In this document: positions 33,095-45,725 of the stretch, piece after piece
How the letters are laid out: every line of letters begins with the position of its first letter
Numbering within the stretch: position 1 is the first letter of the stretch
DNA from: Synanceia verrucosa
Taxonomy: Eukaryota > Chordata > Actinopteri > Perciformes > Synanceiidae
Reading direction: 5' to 3'
Length of the DNA: 64,000 bases
Assembly (NCBI GenBank): GCA_029721515.1
Contig: JAQQSB010001402.1
Location: forward strand, 25,089-89,088
The notes under the pieces: model-generated
Database searches by the model: none
The model's input: the letters and a program-made list of their open reading frames with translations, nothing else
Told to the model about the DNA's origin: nothing
Program-made: the position numbers and the translations under genes

Positions 33095-35149
33095 CAGACG
33101 TGGTGCAAACAACGGGAGACATGTTCTCGCATGACACCAAAAGTACACTGTGTTTGTTTTTTTAAGTAACCCCACTGCACCTCTGCCATAAAGCTAGCTT
33201 CACAGCGGAGTGTGTTCAGACCAGGAAAGGGAACTAATGGAAGTAAAGCGTTGCGTTCAAGATTATCTAGTTAAACGGTTGAAAAACACAGACGGCATTT
33301 GAAGCGGTGTTTGTGTCACAAACGCTTGTTATTTTCCTTTGACGGTCAATAAAGTCAGCGTTAACACAGAGACACACAGAGCCTACAGGCAACCGATTAA
33401 GCCTGGACAACACAGTCTCTTCATCGCTAAACAAAATAGATTTTACTCTTTCAGAGGCTACCGCTGCTTAGCTAGCTGACAGAGGATCCAGTGAAAGCTG
33501 ACACACATTTTATGAAAAAAACAAAACAAAAACAAAATAAGCACACGTCAAGAGTGTGTAGTTATCACATAACTCCTTAACGTTTTCGAGTCTGAGAATC
33601 TGTTAGCCAACAACCAGCATGAACATTAAGAAATATGTAGTAAAATAGCCGTGACCCAGTTAATTATTATGAATTATACAAATGAATAATAATTGCCAAT
33701 CATATATGTATAAAATATAAAATATGAAAGCCTTACTTTTCGAAGTTCATCCCACTCGCTGGTCTGGGCTGGTCCGGGCTGGTCCGGGCTGGATGCAGCC
33801 TAACCCTGCTTGGCTCAAACCGGAAGTTGTCTGACGTTACGTGAAAAGGGTCTATTTCCCGCGTTGTGTGTAAAATTGGCGGGATATTGTGTATATTTTG
33901 GCGGAAACGTGTATAACTTGCAATGTCTCTTGCAGCCTCTGGTGGCGCTGTTCGACACACGTCTTGGTCTCACAAACCCATCCTGGCATGTGAGACCAAT
34001 AAATAAGAAGGTCAGAAAGGCAGGGGGTGGGCCTTAACAGTAGAACAACTATACTGATACTAGACACAAAGTAGTCACACATATATTCATAATGACCTAT
34101 ACAATTAATATTCAATAATTATTACTTGATAAAGTTTTATGTTTACGAGACCATCAAAATTGGTTCCTTAACCCGATTGGTCTTGTAATGCTGGTGAATA
34201 AACCTGAAAATTGATTTGGTAAACCATGTATGCCTACACGCACACACACAGACACACACAGACACACACACACAGAGGATTAACAACTCTAAATCAGACG
34301 CGTTTTTCAAAATAAAAGCCCCAAACTCCGTAGGAGGAACTGTTTCAGGAAGCTGTGACTATGACTGTCCTTTCAAAATAAAAGCCCTGAACTCTTATTT
34401 TTTTGCATGCGTCTCCATCACCATAGCATCATTCACATCCAAAAATCTCAGCTCTACTCCTTATAGTTTTTTTATACGAGAGGTGATTGGACAGGTCAGC
34501 TTATAATCAGTGGCACAGTGTGACTGGATGTTGGTGTGTGTGTGTCAGGTGGGGGATCCACATCCACACATCTATTGAGATTAGATGATGATATGATACA
34601 GGCTTCTGATTGGCCATTACCACAGATACAGAGAGTGCATGACATCATTGATCACACGCACAGACAGGAAGCACTGGCTCAGGCTGTTTCTTTCAAAATA
34701 AAAGTCTGGTGTTTCAAAATAAAAGCCCCAGACTCCAGAGGAGTAACTATTTCCTCACAGGAAGCTGTGACCATGACTGTCCTTTCAAAATAAAAGCCCC
34801 GAATTCTGATTTAATCTTCACAGGAAACAAGGTCTGTTTGTTTGCAACACAAATCTGGGACAGGCACGCACAAAGTGCATGCTTCGGTGTTTTTTCACCA
34901 CATGAATTTGGGATAGGCACGCACATAGTGCGTGCTTCAGTGCAGGAGAGGGTCAGCATGCATAAGGCGGGGCCATGTAGACCTGGCATTGCGTGGGTCT
35001 GGCGTCATGTGTGCAGGCACATATTTCTTCAGGAATTTTTTTCTAGTTATTAATATTATTATCATTACATTATGATTTATGATGATGTTTTACTGAAGAA
35101 ATAACTTGGAATTTGCTTGTATTTTGAGCTATCTGTGTTGCCATCGTTG

Positions 35150-36400
35150 AGTTATGCAACTCTTCTCATTTCTGAGTAGCTCCCCAGGAAATCCATCTGA
35201 CACTATGTGGCACCTAAGTGCTTAAGGCTTAAGTTTTATGACTGGCAGAATAAACAGATAAGACCAGTTCCTCCTCTCTGACCCAAGAAACTCCAGGACG
35301 TACACCAGGAGGAGGAGTTTTATTGCCCACATTCCTGCTTTAATCCTGCCAGACACATCCAAAGCTTAATGTGGCCTCTTCCTTTCTCCCTGCCTGGAAC
35401 AGAACATTACATTAAGATTTTAATGGTTATCTATGCTTTCATTCCTCAGCTACTGTCATATAAGTATCACTGTTACAATGTCAAAGATCAGTCTCCACAT
35501 AGATCCTCTTCCTTTTCCTCCTTCTGATAAGGACTAAATGTGACATGTGGGATTGGTTGTGGATTAAGTCTACAGACACAATCATACATAGATCTGCCTG
35601 TTGCAGTACACCTTCCTACATGCTCTGATATCATGGTTCATCTGTGTTGGTTAATTTGATTCAATTGGTCAAGTTTTGTTCTGTGGTTTCCTACTATAGG
35701 TTGCTTGGTGTCATTTTACAGCTGAGAGAGGAGCTTTCACATAGAGAGACTTTAATAAAGTAAAACGCAGCAGTATTAACATCAAATAAGTTAAAGAATA
35801 TCATCTCAGTTAACTTGGTGGATGGGGAGGGACCAGTGGTCACACCCCACTGGACCTTCAACAAAGATCATAAAAAGCCTCAGCTGGTCTGAGTGCTCTC
35901 TCTACTCCTCTTCAGTCCTTCAGTCAGTCAAGTTCTGGTCTTCATCCTCTCCACTGCATCTCTGTTCTCCCTCTCCCACATGCTGGGAGGGGGAGGGAAA
36001 CAATTATTATTTCTGTTAGTAACCTGGTCATTTAGTTTGTCAAACTAATCATTTATTATTAGTTATTTTCTGTGACAGTAGTAGTCTGGTTATAGTTTGT
36101 CAAATAAACATCTCATTTATAAAGAACTTGGTTATTTGATTTGTGTGTGTATATAAAGTAATTGAATCACTGTACACTAGGTCAAGAACTCCATAGCACC
36201 CTGAGATTAAGAGACTCTATTAATTAATGTCAAATTCACAAGTTTTCCCTGTTTTAGCAAAACTGGGTGGCGCCCTGATGATTTCTACTATTAAAGGTAA
36301 TTTTTGGTTTATGATCAATAACTTAAAGGTATTGTTTATAAATACATAATTTGATATTAATTAATGATTGATGATTGATGATGATTAATCTGCTCTACAC
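35150..36400 (-). repeat. R1 dispersed repeat, copy 3 (right arm)
   Basis: Reverse complement of 58,680-60,560 with an internal deletion: 36,003 onward corresponds to about 59,060, and 35,821-36,000 to 59,945-60,133. It contains the promoter-like core annotated separately, and the block ctgggtggcgccctgat at about 36,262. Confidence 0.85.
35869..35902 (+). promoter_or_regulatory. TATA-type core promoter in R1
   Basis: cataaaaag at 35,869-35,877 is followed about 25 bp later by a pyrimidine-rich, initiator-like segment (ctctctctactcctcttcag). The same arrangement is conserved on the minus strand of R1 copy 4 (TATA near 60,080). Conservation in two diverged copies and correct spacing support a promoter; expression is not shown. 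Confidence 0.4.
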
Positions 36401-37216
36401 TATTTATGCTACAATGTAGTGAAATAGTTTCTGTTCGTAGTTTAGTCATGTAGTTTGTCAAATAAACATAAAGAAGTTGGTTATTTGATTTGTGTGTGTC
36501 TATAAAGCAAATTGAATCACTGGACACGAGGTCCAAGAATCTCAAGAGCTGCCTTAGGTTAAGAGACCCTATCATATCAAATCTGCAAGTTTTCCCTGTT
36601 TCCACAAAACTGGATGGTGTCTGTGTGAATCAATAACTTAAGAGTTATTGATTATAAATACTGATGTTATACAAATGAATGACTGATTATTCATGTGCTA
36701 CAGGGAGCGTCTTTGTGCTCAGTGATCCCTGTCAGCTTCTTTCTGTGCACTCATCAGCCTGTCTGCCTCCACTGACTAGTTGTTCACTGCTCTTGTAGTC
36801 ATTTCTGCAGTATTGAGCTGCTCCCTCTGCAGGGAGCTTACTGACCCTACAAAAATAAGAAAGAAGTCAAGGCTGCATTGTGTTAACATTTATTTGAGTT
36901 TGCATGCAAAGTGTAATTGTACTCTCATTCCATGTTAGCTGGTTGGACTAGCTACCCTTCCTGTTAGTGCTGCCCGCCATGGTAGTGGAGGTTTGACTGA
37001 GCAGAGTTATAAGTGCTTCAGAAGTACTTATTTGTGCTGAAAGAAATTCTAATTCTGGTTCTGATTGTCCCACCGAGGAGACGATACACTCCACTCTTTG
37101 TAAGACTGCAGCTGTCTTACAGGGACAAGTTTCCTTCTCCGTACTGGTTGTGAGACTGAACAAAGCTCACCTGAATTGTGAAGGTCATTCCGAGAGGCGT
37201 GACTAACTACGTCACT

Positions 37217-38275
37217 GCTGCTCCACCCACTCCTGGTCCACCTACTCCTGATCCACCCACTCCTGGTCCACCTACTTCTACTCCAACTACTCCTGATCCA
37301 CCCACTCATGCTCAACCTACTCCTGATCCACCCACTCCTGCTCCACCTACACATGATCCACCCACTCCTGGTCCACCTACTCCTGGTCCACCCACTCCTG
37401 CTCCACCTACTCATGATCCACCCACTCCTGGTCCACCTACTCCTGATCCACCCACTCCTGCTCCACCTACTCATGATCCACCCACTCCTGGTCCACCCAC
37501 TCATGCTCCACCTACTCCTACTCCACCCCCTCCTGGTCCACCTACTTCTACTCCACCTACTCATGATCCACCTACTCCTGGTCCACCCACTCCTGCTCCA
37601 CCTACTCCTGCTCCACCCACTCCTGGTCCACCTACTTTTACTCCACCTAATCATGATCCACCCACTCATGCTCCACCTACTCCTGCTCCACCCACTCCTG
37701 CTCCACCTACTCCTGCTCCACCCACTCATGCTTCACCCTCTCATGCTCCACCTACTCCTGATCCACCCACTCCTGCTCCACCTACTCCTGATCCACCTAC
37801 TCCTGGTCCACCCACTCATGCTCCACCTACTCCTGATCCACCCACTCCTGCTCCACCTACTCCTGATCCACCCACTCATGCTCCACCCATTCATGCTCCA
37901 CCTACTCCTGATCCACCCACTCATGCTCCACCTACTCATGATCCACCCACTTCTGCTCCACCTACTCTTGATCCACCCACTCATGATCCACCCACTTCTG
38001 CTCCACCTACTCTTGATCCACCCACTCATGCTCCACCTACTCCTGATCCTCCCACTCCTGGTCCACCCACTCATGGTCCACCCACTCATGCTCCACCTAC
38101 TCATGATCCACCCACTCCTGCTCCACCTACTCCTGATCCACCCGCTCCTGCTCCACCTACTCCTGATCCACCCACTCATGATCCACCTACTCCTGATCCA
38201 GCCACTCATGCTCCACCCACTCCTGCTCCACCTACTCCTGGTCCACCCACTCATGCTCCACCTACTCCTGTTCCA
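37217..38275 (+). repeat. 15-bp minisatellite, about 70 units, with ORFs on both strands
   Basis: Units of the form ccacctactcctgat or ccacccactcatgct alternate regularly. A plus-strand frame of 395 codons (37,178-38,365) would encode PPTPDPPTPAPPTH repeats, and minus frames would encode WSRSGW repeats. Since 15 is a multiple of three and the unit contains no stop in several frames, the ORFs are expected by chance. No splice context or flanking coding sequence supports expression. It is absent from the left arm. Confidence 0.95.
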
Positions 38276-38856
38276 CCACAAACAAACTTGGCTCCGTCTT
38301 GTGGCCAATTTGGTGAACTGAGTTTGATGGTTGCAGTATTCAAACTTTCCATGTGTGCATGGTAGCTCTGATACATAATTAGTTAAAACTAACACTGAAC
38401 TCTGGACATAGAACTTGTCAAACAAACAATCACAACAATTTCTCACTCATACTTGTCAAGGATACTGAATAAAATCATAACAACAATAAAATAATCATAA
38501 GGATTTCTTACTACTAACTGTAAATGATACTGAGTAAAGCTTCTACTAAACTGACATTTATAATACATCATTCAATCACAAACAACTAAACAGTTAATCA
38601 ATTTTTAATCTACCTTTTTCCTGTCAGCTCTCAATTGTCATAAAGACTTTCTACAAAAACCCCAAAACAAAACAATTTCATTGATTGATTTACACAAAAT
38701 AATCAACTTCAACTAACAACAACAGTAACAGAGGCAGAAGAATTGAATTGAAAAGCTGTATGTATGTATGTAATGCATCCCCTCTTGCTTGTCTTGCACA
38801 TCTTCCTGCTCTCCGCTAACATACATATTATAAATCAAACATGTCATCTCCTGCAG

Positions 38857-38991
38857 CAAAACTCATCCACCCATACAGATGTAGAATCTATTGATGCCTC
38901 TGAGAATTTGGACATAGTAATAGCAGATTTGACTGAAGATTTATTCCCAGGTTATGCAAATAAACCCAGAGTGCCACTCACCAAGAACTAA
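38857..38991 (+). CDS. orphan terminal-exon-like ORF
   Basis: A strong acceptor (gtcatctcctgcag) is followed by 45 codons ending in TAA. They start QNSSTHTDVESIDASEN and end YANKPRVPLTKN, acidic in the middle (DIVIADLTEDLFP). It lies in the right-arm insertion missing from the left arm. I see no upstream exon and do not recognise the protein. It could be the last exon of an unknown or lost gene, or chance. Confidence 0.22.
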   Translation, partial: QNSSTHTDVESIDASENLDIVIADLTEDLFPGYANKPRVPLTKN

Positions 38992-39693
38992 TACAGTAAC
39001 AACTAAAATATGCATTTCCTACTGAAAATGTGTGGGAATACTGTCAGCTGAAGCTACGCTGCTCATGCTGAATGCTGCTTAGCTTAAGCTAATCTGCTAA
39101 TGCTGGGTTGAATGTTTTGGGAAGGTGAAGTAGAATAAATTTTGAAAAAATATGAATGTATAATTTGTTTAATTCAATTTAAAAGTTGAATGTTGAAAAT
39201 GTGTGAAATTAATTTAAAAGTTGAATGTTGAAAATGTGTGATGTAGCATAAACCACACTTTTTAGATATTAAAGCTGCAATCCATGATGCTGTTCAGAAA
39301 CACTTTTTGTTCTACTGGGTGAAATGCTCCTTCTACCCTGAGAGCAGTCAATACATGATGTGTTCAGAAAAAGGAAGGGAAAGAATCAGACCTCTGTGGC
39401 AGCTACAGGACTGTAAAAACTCTGACCAATCAACTGACACTCAGAGCGAGATGAGAGAACCAATCATGTGTCATCCTGCTCATGTCCCTCCCTCCTCCCC
39501 GCTGTTGCTGGAAATATCAAACACACAGTTCATCTGCAGAAATACAGAGATAGCAGGGAAATCCCTTCTGTAGGGAACAATGTCAGAGAAAATGCAGCCA
39601 AAAATACCACTTCCAGTGTTACTTCTGACGACTCATCATGCTAAACAGACAAAGAGAAGAAAGAGGGAGGAAGAAAAGACTGAAAGACAAAAC

Positions 39694-40423
39694 TCTGGAT
39701 AAAGCTAAGAGGACAAACCAGAGTGAACATCAGTGGAGACACTGAGACATCTGAAGGGACTGAAAAGTGATGCAGAAGTTACTTTCGTCCTGTTGGACAG
39801 GTAATTATTTGTTTAGCTTAGGGAGGAGTTATTATTTTCATGAAATATGTAATGTTTGCTAACTTAGCTACTGTTGTAGCGCGTATTAGCCTGATGCTAA
39901 CGTTAGCTTCTCTGTGGGTGTAAGCTGGTCGTAGGTGTGGCTTGTATTGAAGAGGTTATAGGATATGACATTTTGACCATATTGCACAGTCATAATCATC
40001 ACTGTCTGCATTATAAAGGTGACAAAATGACGTTGATATATTGGCTTTGAACGGGACGTTTTACAGCTGTGGTGATGTAGCATAACAGCTCTCCTCTCCC
40101 TGCTGAATGCTACTGTTCAAGTTTGAAGGGGTGGAGCTTTGGACGGAGCACTGATGGGAGGAGAGTGTGGAGGTAAGGGGAGGCTGAGAGGAGGTGCTAC
40201 TTTCAAATCTTGCTAGCTCTTTCAACTCATGAATTGTAGCTTAAATAAATGAATTATCAATTATCAATAATTAACAGAACTAACTATTAATTATTAATCA
40301 GCGATTTGCTCGTTGAATCAGGAGAACCATCTCTTTTTATCAAAGGTTTAAGCTTATTTGATCGATCAGTCCGATATCATAAGATCATAAAACTCTGAAT
40401 CAGGAATTTTATGCATTTGCTTC

Positions 40424-40461
<38 letters not shown>

Positions 40462-40736
40462 TGTTAAGGGAAGAAGTTAATTCTTTTCTAGAGGTAATTC
40501 ACTGTTACTGTTAAAAATTAAGTGGATATTTTAGTTTGATTGACACCAACTCAAGAATCAGAAAAGGGCCGAAGCGTCCTACTTTGTGCAGGTTTTCCTG
40601 GTTCCAGGCAGGTCCAGAAGGCAGCTTAGTGGGCTCTGGTGCTTCTTGGATTCACAGTCCAGACTGGAGGTTAAGCCTGTCGGCAGGGTGGAACGAGAGC
40701 GAGCTGGGTTGTCGCTGATCAGCTGGCCTATTGGTC
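39694..40736 (-). repeat. outer block of the right arm
   Basis: Reverse complement of 1-1,043. Over the outer 280 bp I count a 2-bp indel and three substitutions. Matching short ORFs (645-842 plus, 39,886-40,083 minus) reflect this duplication. The (TG)n at 40,424-40,459 is expanded relative to the left. Confidence 0.95.
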
Positions 40737-41812
40737 ACCGGAGAGACTTGGGTCGCACATTGGTGGCGACGGCTGGACGCTGACTGGCTTTCGGTGGCAG
40801 ATGGTGTCGTACAAATTATTCAGATAATACATTCATTAAATCTCGTTTGGCCAGAAGGGTATCGTCTTAACGTTAACTCCAAATAAAAGAAATGAAAACA
40901 TTGAAATGAAAGCACTGTTGCTTTTTAGACTAAACTTGACTGATCAGATGTTAAAAATTAACACGTAGACATAACCAAATAACAGAGAGCGAGAATAAAA
41001 AAGAACTAATGAGACATAGATGAAGACCGGAAAAACGAAAGACAACAGCTAAAAGACAACTGAAGTCTGGAGATTTTTGGTTTTCTATTATTCTTGAGAA
41101 GTGGTGGAATTGGGAGGAGTTAAACGATCCTTCCTCTCTTTTCACTTTTAATTCATATGTAAGTGAATTGAATATAATCTACTCGTTAACTTATGAATCA
41201 CATATTCACTTCCCACTATAAACCAAACAAATTATGACCTTAGTGTTAAGCACGTGATGAGACATTTGATAATCACCAGTTTTCAGCAAATGTTATAAGC
41301 AGATTATTATCACATAACTTTAAGATGTAATGCATCTCATTATGTAGTTTACCAAACTAAACAAGATTAAACAGGATTAATTCAACCATGCTAACAAAGA
41401 AAAACTATAGATTATAATTACTAAGTTATTAACTTTTAACACAGCTTTGCATAAAGTTCACAGATGAAATATCAAAAGATTATATGGAAGATTTACCTTC
41501 ATTGTCCACTAGATGGCAATGTGGCTCCATGATAGAATTTATCTTAAAACAACTCACTTGTAACTCAGTGACACATACTGCTTCAGGGGTCAAAAAAGGA
41601 TCAAAATTCATCTTTTCATTTGAGGACTAATTTTTATCCAACTCATATCATGTTTAGATACTCATAACCTTTTATTTTACATTACATAGAGAACTTCATC
41701 CACAAAATCTGAGTGTTTTCACATCTGTGAGCCAGTTTTATGGATTTCTTCTTTTTCTTCTCTGGGGTACATAAACACATCACAGATAAGAGCGATGGAG
41801 GTGTGGAGGTCA

Positions 41813-41856
<44 letters not shown>

Positions 41857-42030
41857 TAGAGACATTGGAGAAGAAAACACATAAAGTTGCAATTCAATTG
41901 TAAGGAATGTGTTATTGAATTGAAGAATTATTTGATATTCTGTAATACATGCAGGTACAAAAAGAGAAAGGAGAAGGGACTTTTAAAGTCTATCGGCGAG
42001 CTAACTGTTAAACAGCAAAAAAAAAAAAAC
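40737..42030. other. no gene seen
   Basis: AT-rich sequence with a (GT)n(GA)n microsatellite at 41,814-41,857. No counterpart can be checked to the left of position 1. Confidence 0.5.
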
Positions 42031-42035
42031 AATGA

Positions 42036-44226
42036 GCAAAGTGGAATGAAAACTCAAAGAGGTACAAGAAGAAGAAAAAATGCCTCCAGACAATTCTGAA
42101 CGACAGCCCCCCATCTGATGTCTCCGGCACAGATGACCAACTCCTACAGCCCAGACCAGTGCTACAGCCCAGGGACGAAAATGACAGGATTGCACAATCC
42201 TATAATAAGGTGTTATTGTTTTAATATCTCAGCACTCACCCAATCAACCTATCGATCACTCACTTGCTGCCCTCTCCATCACTGTCATTCCTTTCTTTTT
42301 CACTCACTCACTGACTCACTTTCTTACTCAGTCACTCACTCACTCTCTGACTCACTCAGTCAGTCACACTTTGTCTTACTCAATCACTGTCTCACTCTCT
42401 TCCAGGAGGACACACCATCAACCGGAGGAACTCAGACCATTAGTGATGCAACACAATCACCCTCTGGTCCAATGACATCAACACCTAAAAGAACAATGTC
42501 CACAAAGGAAAAACTCAAGCTAACTAAAAAACTGAAGATCACACTGACAAAGCTCGAGAAGAAAAACAAGGAGCTCGACAATCTGAGAAAAAAAATAAAA
42601 CATCTTGAAACAAAGAATGCAGGGCTGCATCAGACACAAAGGAAGCTGGCAGACAAAAGGAAGGTTACACAGAACAGACGCCACAACATGAGAACCGTCG
42701 CAACACCTGCAAAGACAACCCATTGCCAGTTGTGATGGACCCAGCCACAAAGAACAACATGATGAGATGGAATGAGTGGGTGACAAAAACATCACCATAC
42801 TGGAAAAAATCTCCTGATGGTACTGAGGTTGAAGGCAAGCACACCACTCTGGAAACGAAAGCGGCCAACCTAGAAAAACTGGTGGAGCAAACAAAGAACG
42901 ACCTGCCACGTTTCAAGGTTCACCTCTTCAACACAGCACACCAGTTCAGAGAGATCAGGCGGCTGAAAGAGAGATTGGTGGAAGATGAAGGAGTTGTACA
43001 TTTTGACTACAGTGAAAATTACAACTGTAAGTGGAGCAAGGAAATAAAGGACACTCACTTTGGTGGAGGTCACAAACAGGTTACTTTGCATACTGGTGTC
43101 CTGTATGTGAGTGAGGGACAGCCGGAAGCCTTTGCCACGGTATCCAGCAGTCTAAAGCACGATGCTGTAGCGACGTGGGCACACCTTGATCCAGTGTGGC
43201 AGCATATAAAATCCAGTCACCCCACAGTAAAACATGTCCACCTGGTGTCTGATGGGCCAACTTCCCAATACCACAACAAGGTTTGTCATGAGCAATAACT
43301 TTTAGACTGATATTGATTGGTCAGAATTTTATAAATCCATCAGTAAAACATGAGAAAGACAAAAATACCCCATATTTACACTCACTCACTTTCACTCACT
43401 TTCTGACTCACTCTCAACATTCAACCTCTCTATCTTTCTCTCCCGCCATCCTCAGGTCTCCTTCTATTTGGCATCCACAGTGCCTTTCATAAAGGGTTTC
43501 AAGTCTGTGACCTGGAATTTTACAGAGGCATCACACGGGAAAGGTGCTCCAGACGGCGTTGGAGGAGCACTGAAAAATCTTGCCGACAGGCTGGTAGCCT
43601 ATGGAACGGACATACCTGATGCTGAAGCCTTGCTGCACAACCTGTCAGAGCAGAGTTCAGTGAAACTCTTCCAGGTGACTGAAGAGGACATTGAAACATT
43701 TGGAGAGTTAGTGCCGCCATCACTGAAGACAGTGCAGGGCACTCTGAAAGTACATCAGGTAAGGTATCACTCAGTAAACAATCAGATTATGATGATTCCC
43801 ATTATGTTCACTGAATAAATGTGCAACGTTACTCATATATTTTTCTGTTGGTTTTTTTTCAGCTTATTGCAACAGAACCAGGGAAGATCAGAGTGAGGGA
43901 TGTCTCATGCTTCTGTAAGCCTGCATGCGATTGCTATGTTCCAAAAGAAGTCATTCTCAAAGAAGAGACGGAAAATAGGGACTCTGTTGGAGTTGGGCAA
44001 TGGGTGCTCGTTAAGTATGACGGATGCCTGTATCTTGGTATTGTAACACAGGTAGGAATGTGTAGCTGTTAAGTGACGTCAAAGTTTAAAGATTATTACA
44101 TTGTAATGAGATGGTAATTTCTCTTCACACCATGTCGTGCCACAGTCTCCTGCGGCAGAGTGTGATGCTCTCCCGGCCGAAGCGATATCACATTTGCTGT
44201 ATATGGAAATATTTGGATGGGCATGA
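42036..44226 (+). CDS. multi-exon gene with putative DDE/RNase-H-like transposase core
   Basis: Exons: one ending at 42,209 (frame CLQTILNDSPPSDVSG), 42,406 to 43,280, 43,456-43,758, 43,863-44,051 and a short last exon 44,146-44,226 with TGA. The last three join in phase 0. The second exon starts with a Ser/Thr-rich region and a coiled coil (KLKLTKKLKITLTKLEKKNK) and changes frame between 42,650 and 42,720, so either a frameshift or a missed junction is present. The core has three acidic-centred blocks: VVHFDYSENYNCKW, HVHLVSDGPTSQYHNK and VTWNFTEASHGKGAPDG, in the order and spacing expected of D, D and E of an RNase-H-like transposase (inference). A Cys cluster CFCKPACDCYVP follows. I remember similar uncharacterised multicopy proteins in fish and invertebrates but cannot name the superfamily. 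No terminal inverted repeats were found. The 5' end is uncertain. Confidence 0.6.
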
Positions 44227-44277
44227 ATGATAACTTCAAATTTTATTTTTGTACAAGAGCTATTTGTCAAGTCTGTC

Positions 44278-44283
44278 AATAAA
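44278..44283 (+). terminator. polyadenylation signal AATAAA
   Basis: AATAAA about 50 bp after the TGA of the preceding exon, followed by an A-rich run. Confidence 0.5.
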
Positions 44284-44588
44284 AAAAATTATGAATGTTT
44301 ACACTATGTGGCTATTCTGAACTATTAATAGAACATGCATGAAAAAAACAAAAGGTCTACCTTTCATACATATTCAGTAATCATCAATTGAAAATGTGTG
44401 ACGGTAATGAACTTATCAGTGACTCAATAAAACATTCCAAAAATGTATTAAAAAACATGTATTGATCATTCATTTTAATTGAGACAGTTAGGTGAGACCC
44501 TGCTTGCTACTAATGAGAGAAAAAACTAGCAAAATTGACTTAAAATTGTTTTTGCAAAAGTTAGGACAATTTCGTGAGAATCACCCAG

Positions 44589-45725
44589 CTGGGATAGACT
44601 CCAGCCCCCAAATACAGCTTACATGTTGATGTATCAGCATTAATACTCCAATAATATAATATATGATACAATATGAACTGGAGCAGGTACTTTAAAATTT
44701 GAGAAATTTTGTAGAACAGTGTTGTATTGACAGCTAACAGACCATTGGTGAAATGTGTTTTGGTAATAACAATAATAGCTGGTTAATGAGTGCTTTACTT
44801 TATGTATTTGTGTACTTACTTACTGTACCTTCTATTATCATTTGCTTATTTGGTTACCCGGGCAACCGCAAAGTAACTAAGTATTGTCAAAAATCAGTGC
44901 ATTATTACACATTAATATATCTTAATGCATAATGCATAATGCATGTATACACACACAGACACACACACACACACATCAGTCTAGTGTCCAGTGACCAGTC
45001 CAGTTAACAACAGACAGAGAGTCTAAGCAGGTCAGTTTTTATCCAGACATGCAGTGTAAATTTGAACTCTACAGCGTGTTAAACTGTAGAAAAAGCTTGA
45101 ATCTCTGCTTGCAGAGGGAATTTTCCAGAGTGGCGCCACAGACGGGTAAGTAACCTTAACATTCACTTTTTATAGTTTTATTGTTGTTGGTTGAGGAGTT
45201 GTTGGTAACATGTACCCTTCTATTCGATGATATTATCGAGTCACAGTTGCTAACAGTTCTCACTGAGATAAGATGACCTATGTTAGCTAAGTATTATTTC
45301 TGAAGGCTGCTGACTGAGATAAGAATACATAGCTGGCGTCAAATAAATGCAAAGATCAAATTGTCTCTGCATGAAGGCAAATTGTGTATATTTATATAAT
45401 TGTATATGTACATAATTATTGTATCTGTGTTTATACAGCTAAGTTGACATGGAGGCTAAACATGAAAAAGATATGGTCTACATGTAGCTGTATAGATACA
45501 GTATGTCTTAACTGATAGCATGAAGCATTTGTTAATCATGATTCAGCTATATTAACTATGCTCTTATTTTCATAGTAATCAAGCAAATTGCAATCAGAGC
45601 AGACCAATAGCTGGTAAGTAGGCCAAGGTTATGGTACAAAATGATGCTTGTCGCTTTACTGTACAACTACCAGAAGCTAGCACCAGCAATGGTTCATAAA
45701 GGATCTTTGCTAGGCTAAATACTGG
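44589..45725 (+). repeat. triplicated segment, copy A
   Basis: Shares long blocks with 48,208-49,493 (copy B) and 55,905-57,013 (copy C). Examples are gaatctctgcttgcagaggg, ttttccagagtggcgccaca, ttcgatgatattatcgagtc and gcatgaagcatttgtt. It lacks about 330 bp found in B and C after cattgtctctgcatgaaggc. Contains exon-like pieces ending in gtaagt. No reading frame. Confidence 0.85.

Larger units (their letters stand above)
31987..40736 (-). repeat. right arm of the long inverted repeat
   Basis: This is the reverse-complement partner of 1-3,922. It is longer because it carries insertions absent from the left arm: about 300 bp at 33,645-33,945, extra sequence at 34,340-35,800 including another copy of the motif tttcaaaataaaagcccc, and about 3.4 kb at 36,300-39,690 with a 15-bp minisatellite. 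The outer limit of visible homology, 40,736, pairs with base 1, so the real arm may extend further. The first coding exon of the minus-strand SET gene, starting at 32,559, lies inside this arm and reads toward the loop. Confidence 0.9.

Noticed and set aside
37049..38446. Long ORFs of PPTP type (plus) and WSRSGW type (minus)
   Set aside because: By-products of a 15-bp minisatellite. They exist on both strands and in two plus frames, with no flanking coding evidence.
45120..45150. TGGCGCC near 45,133 as a retroviral primer-binding site
   Set aside because: Only seven bases match and the sequence then continues as a gtaagt donor context. No LTR end precedes it.
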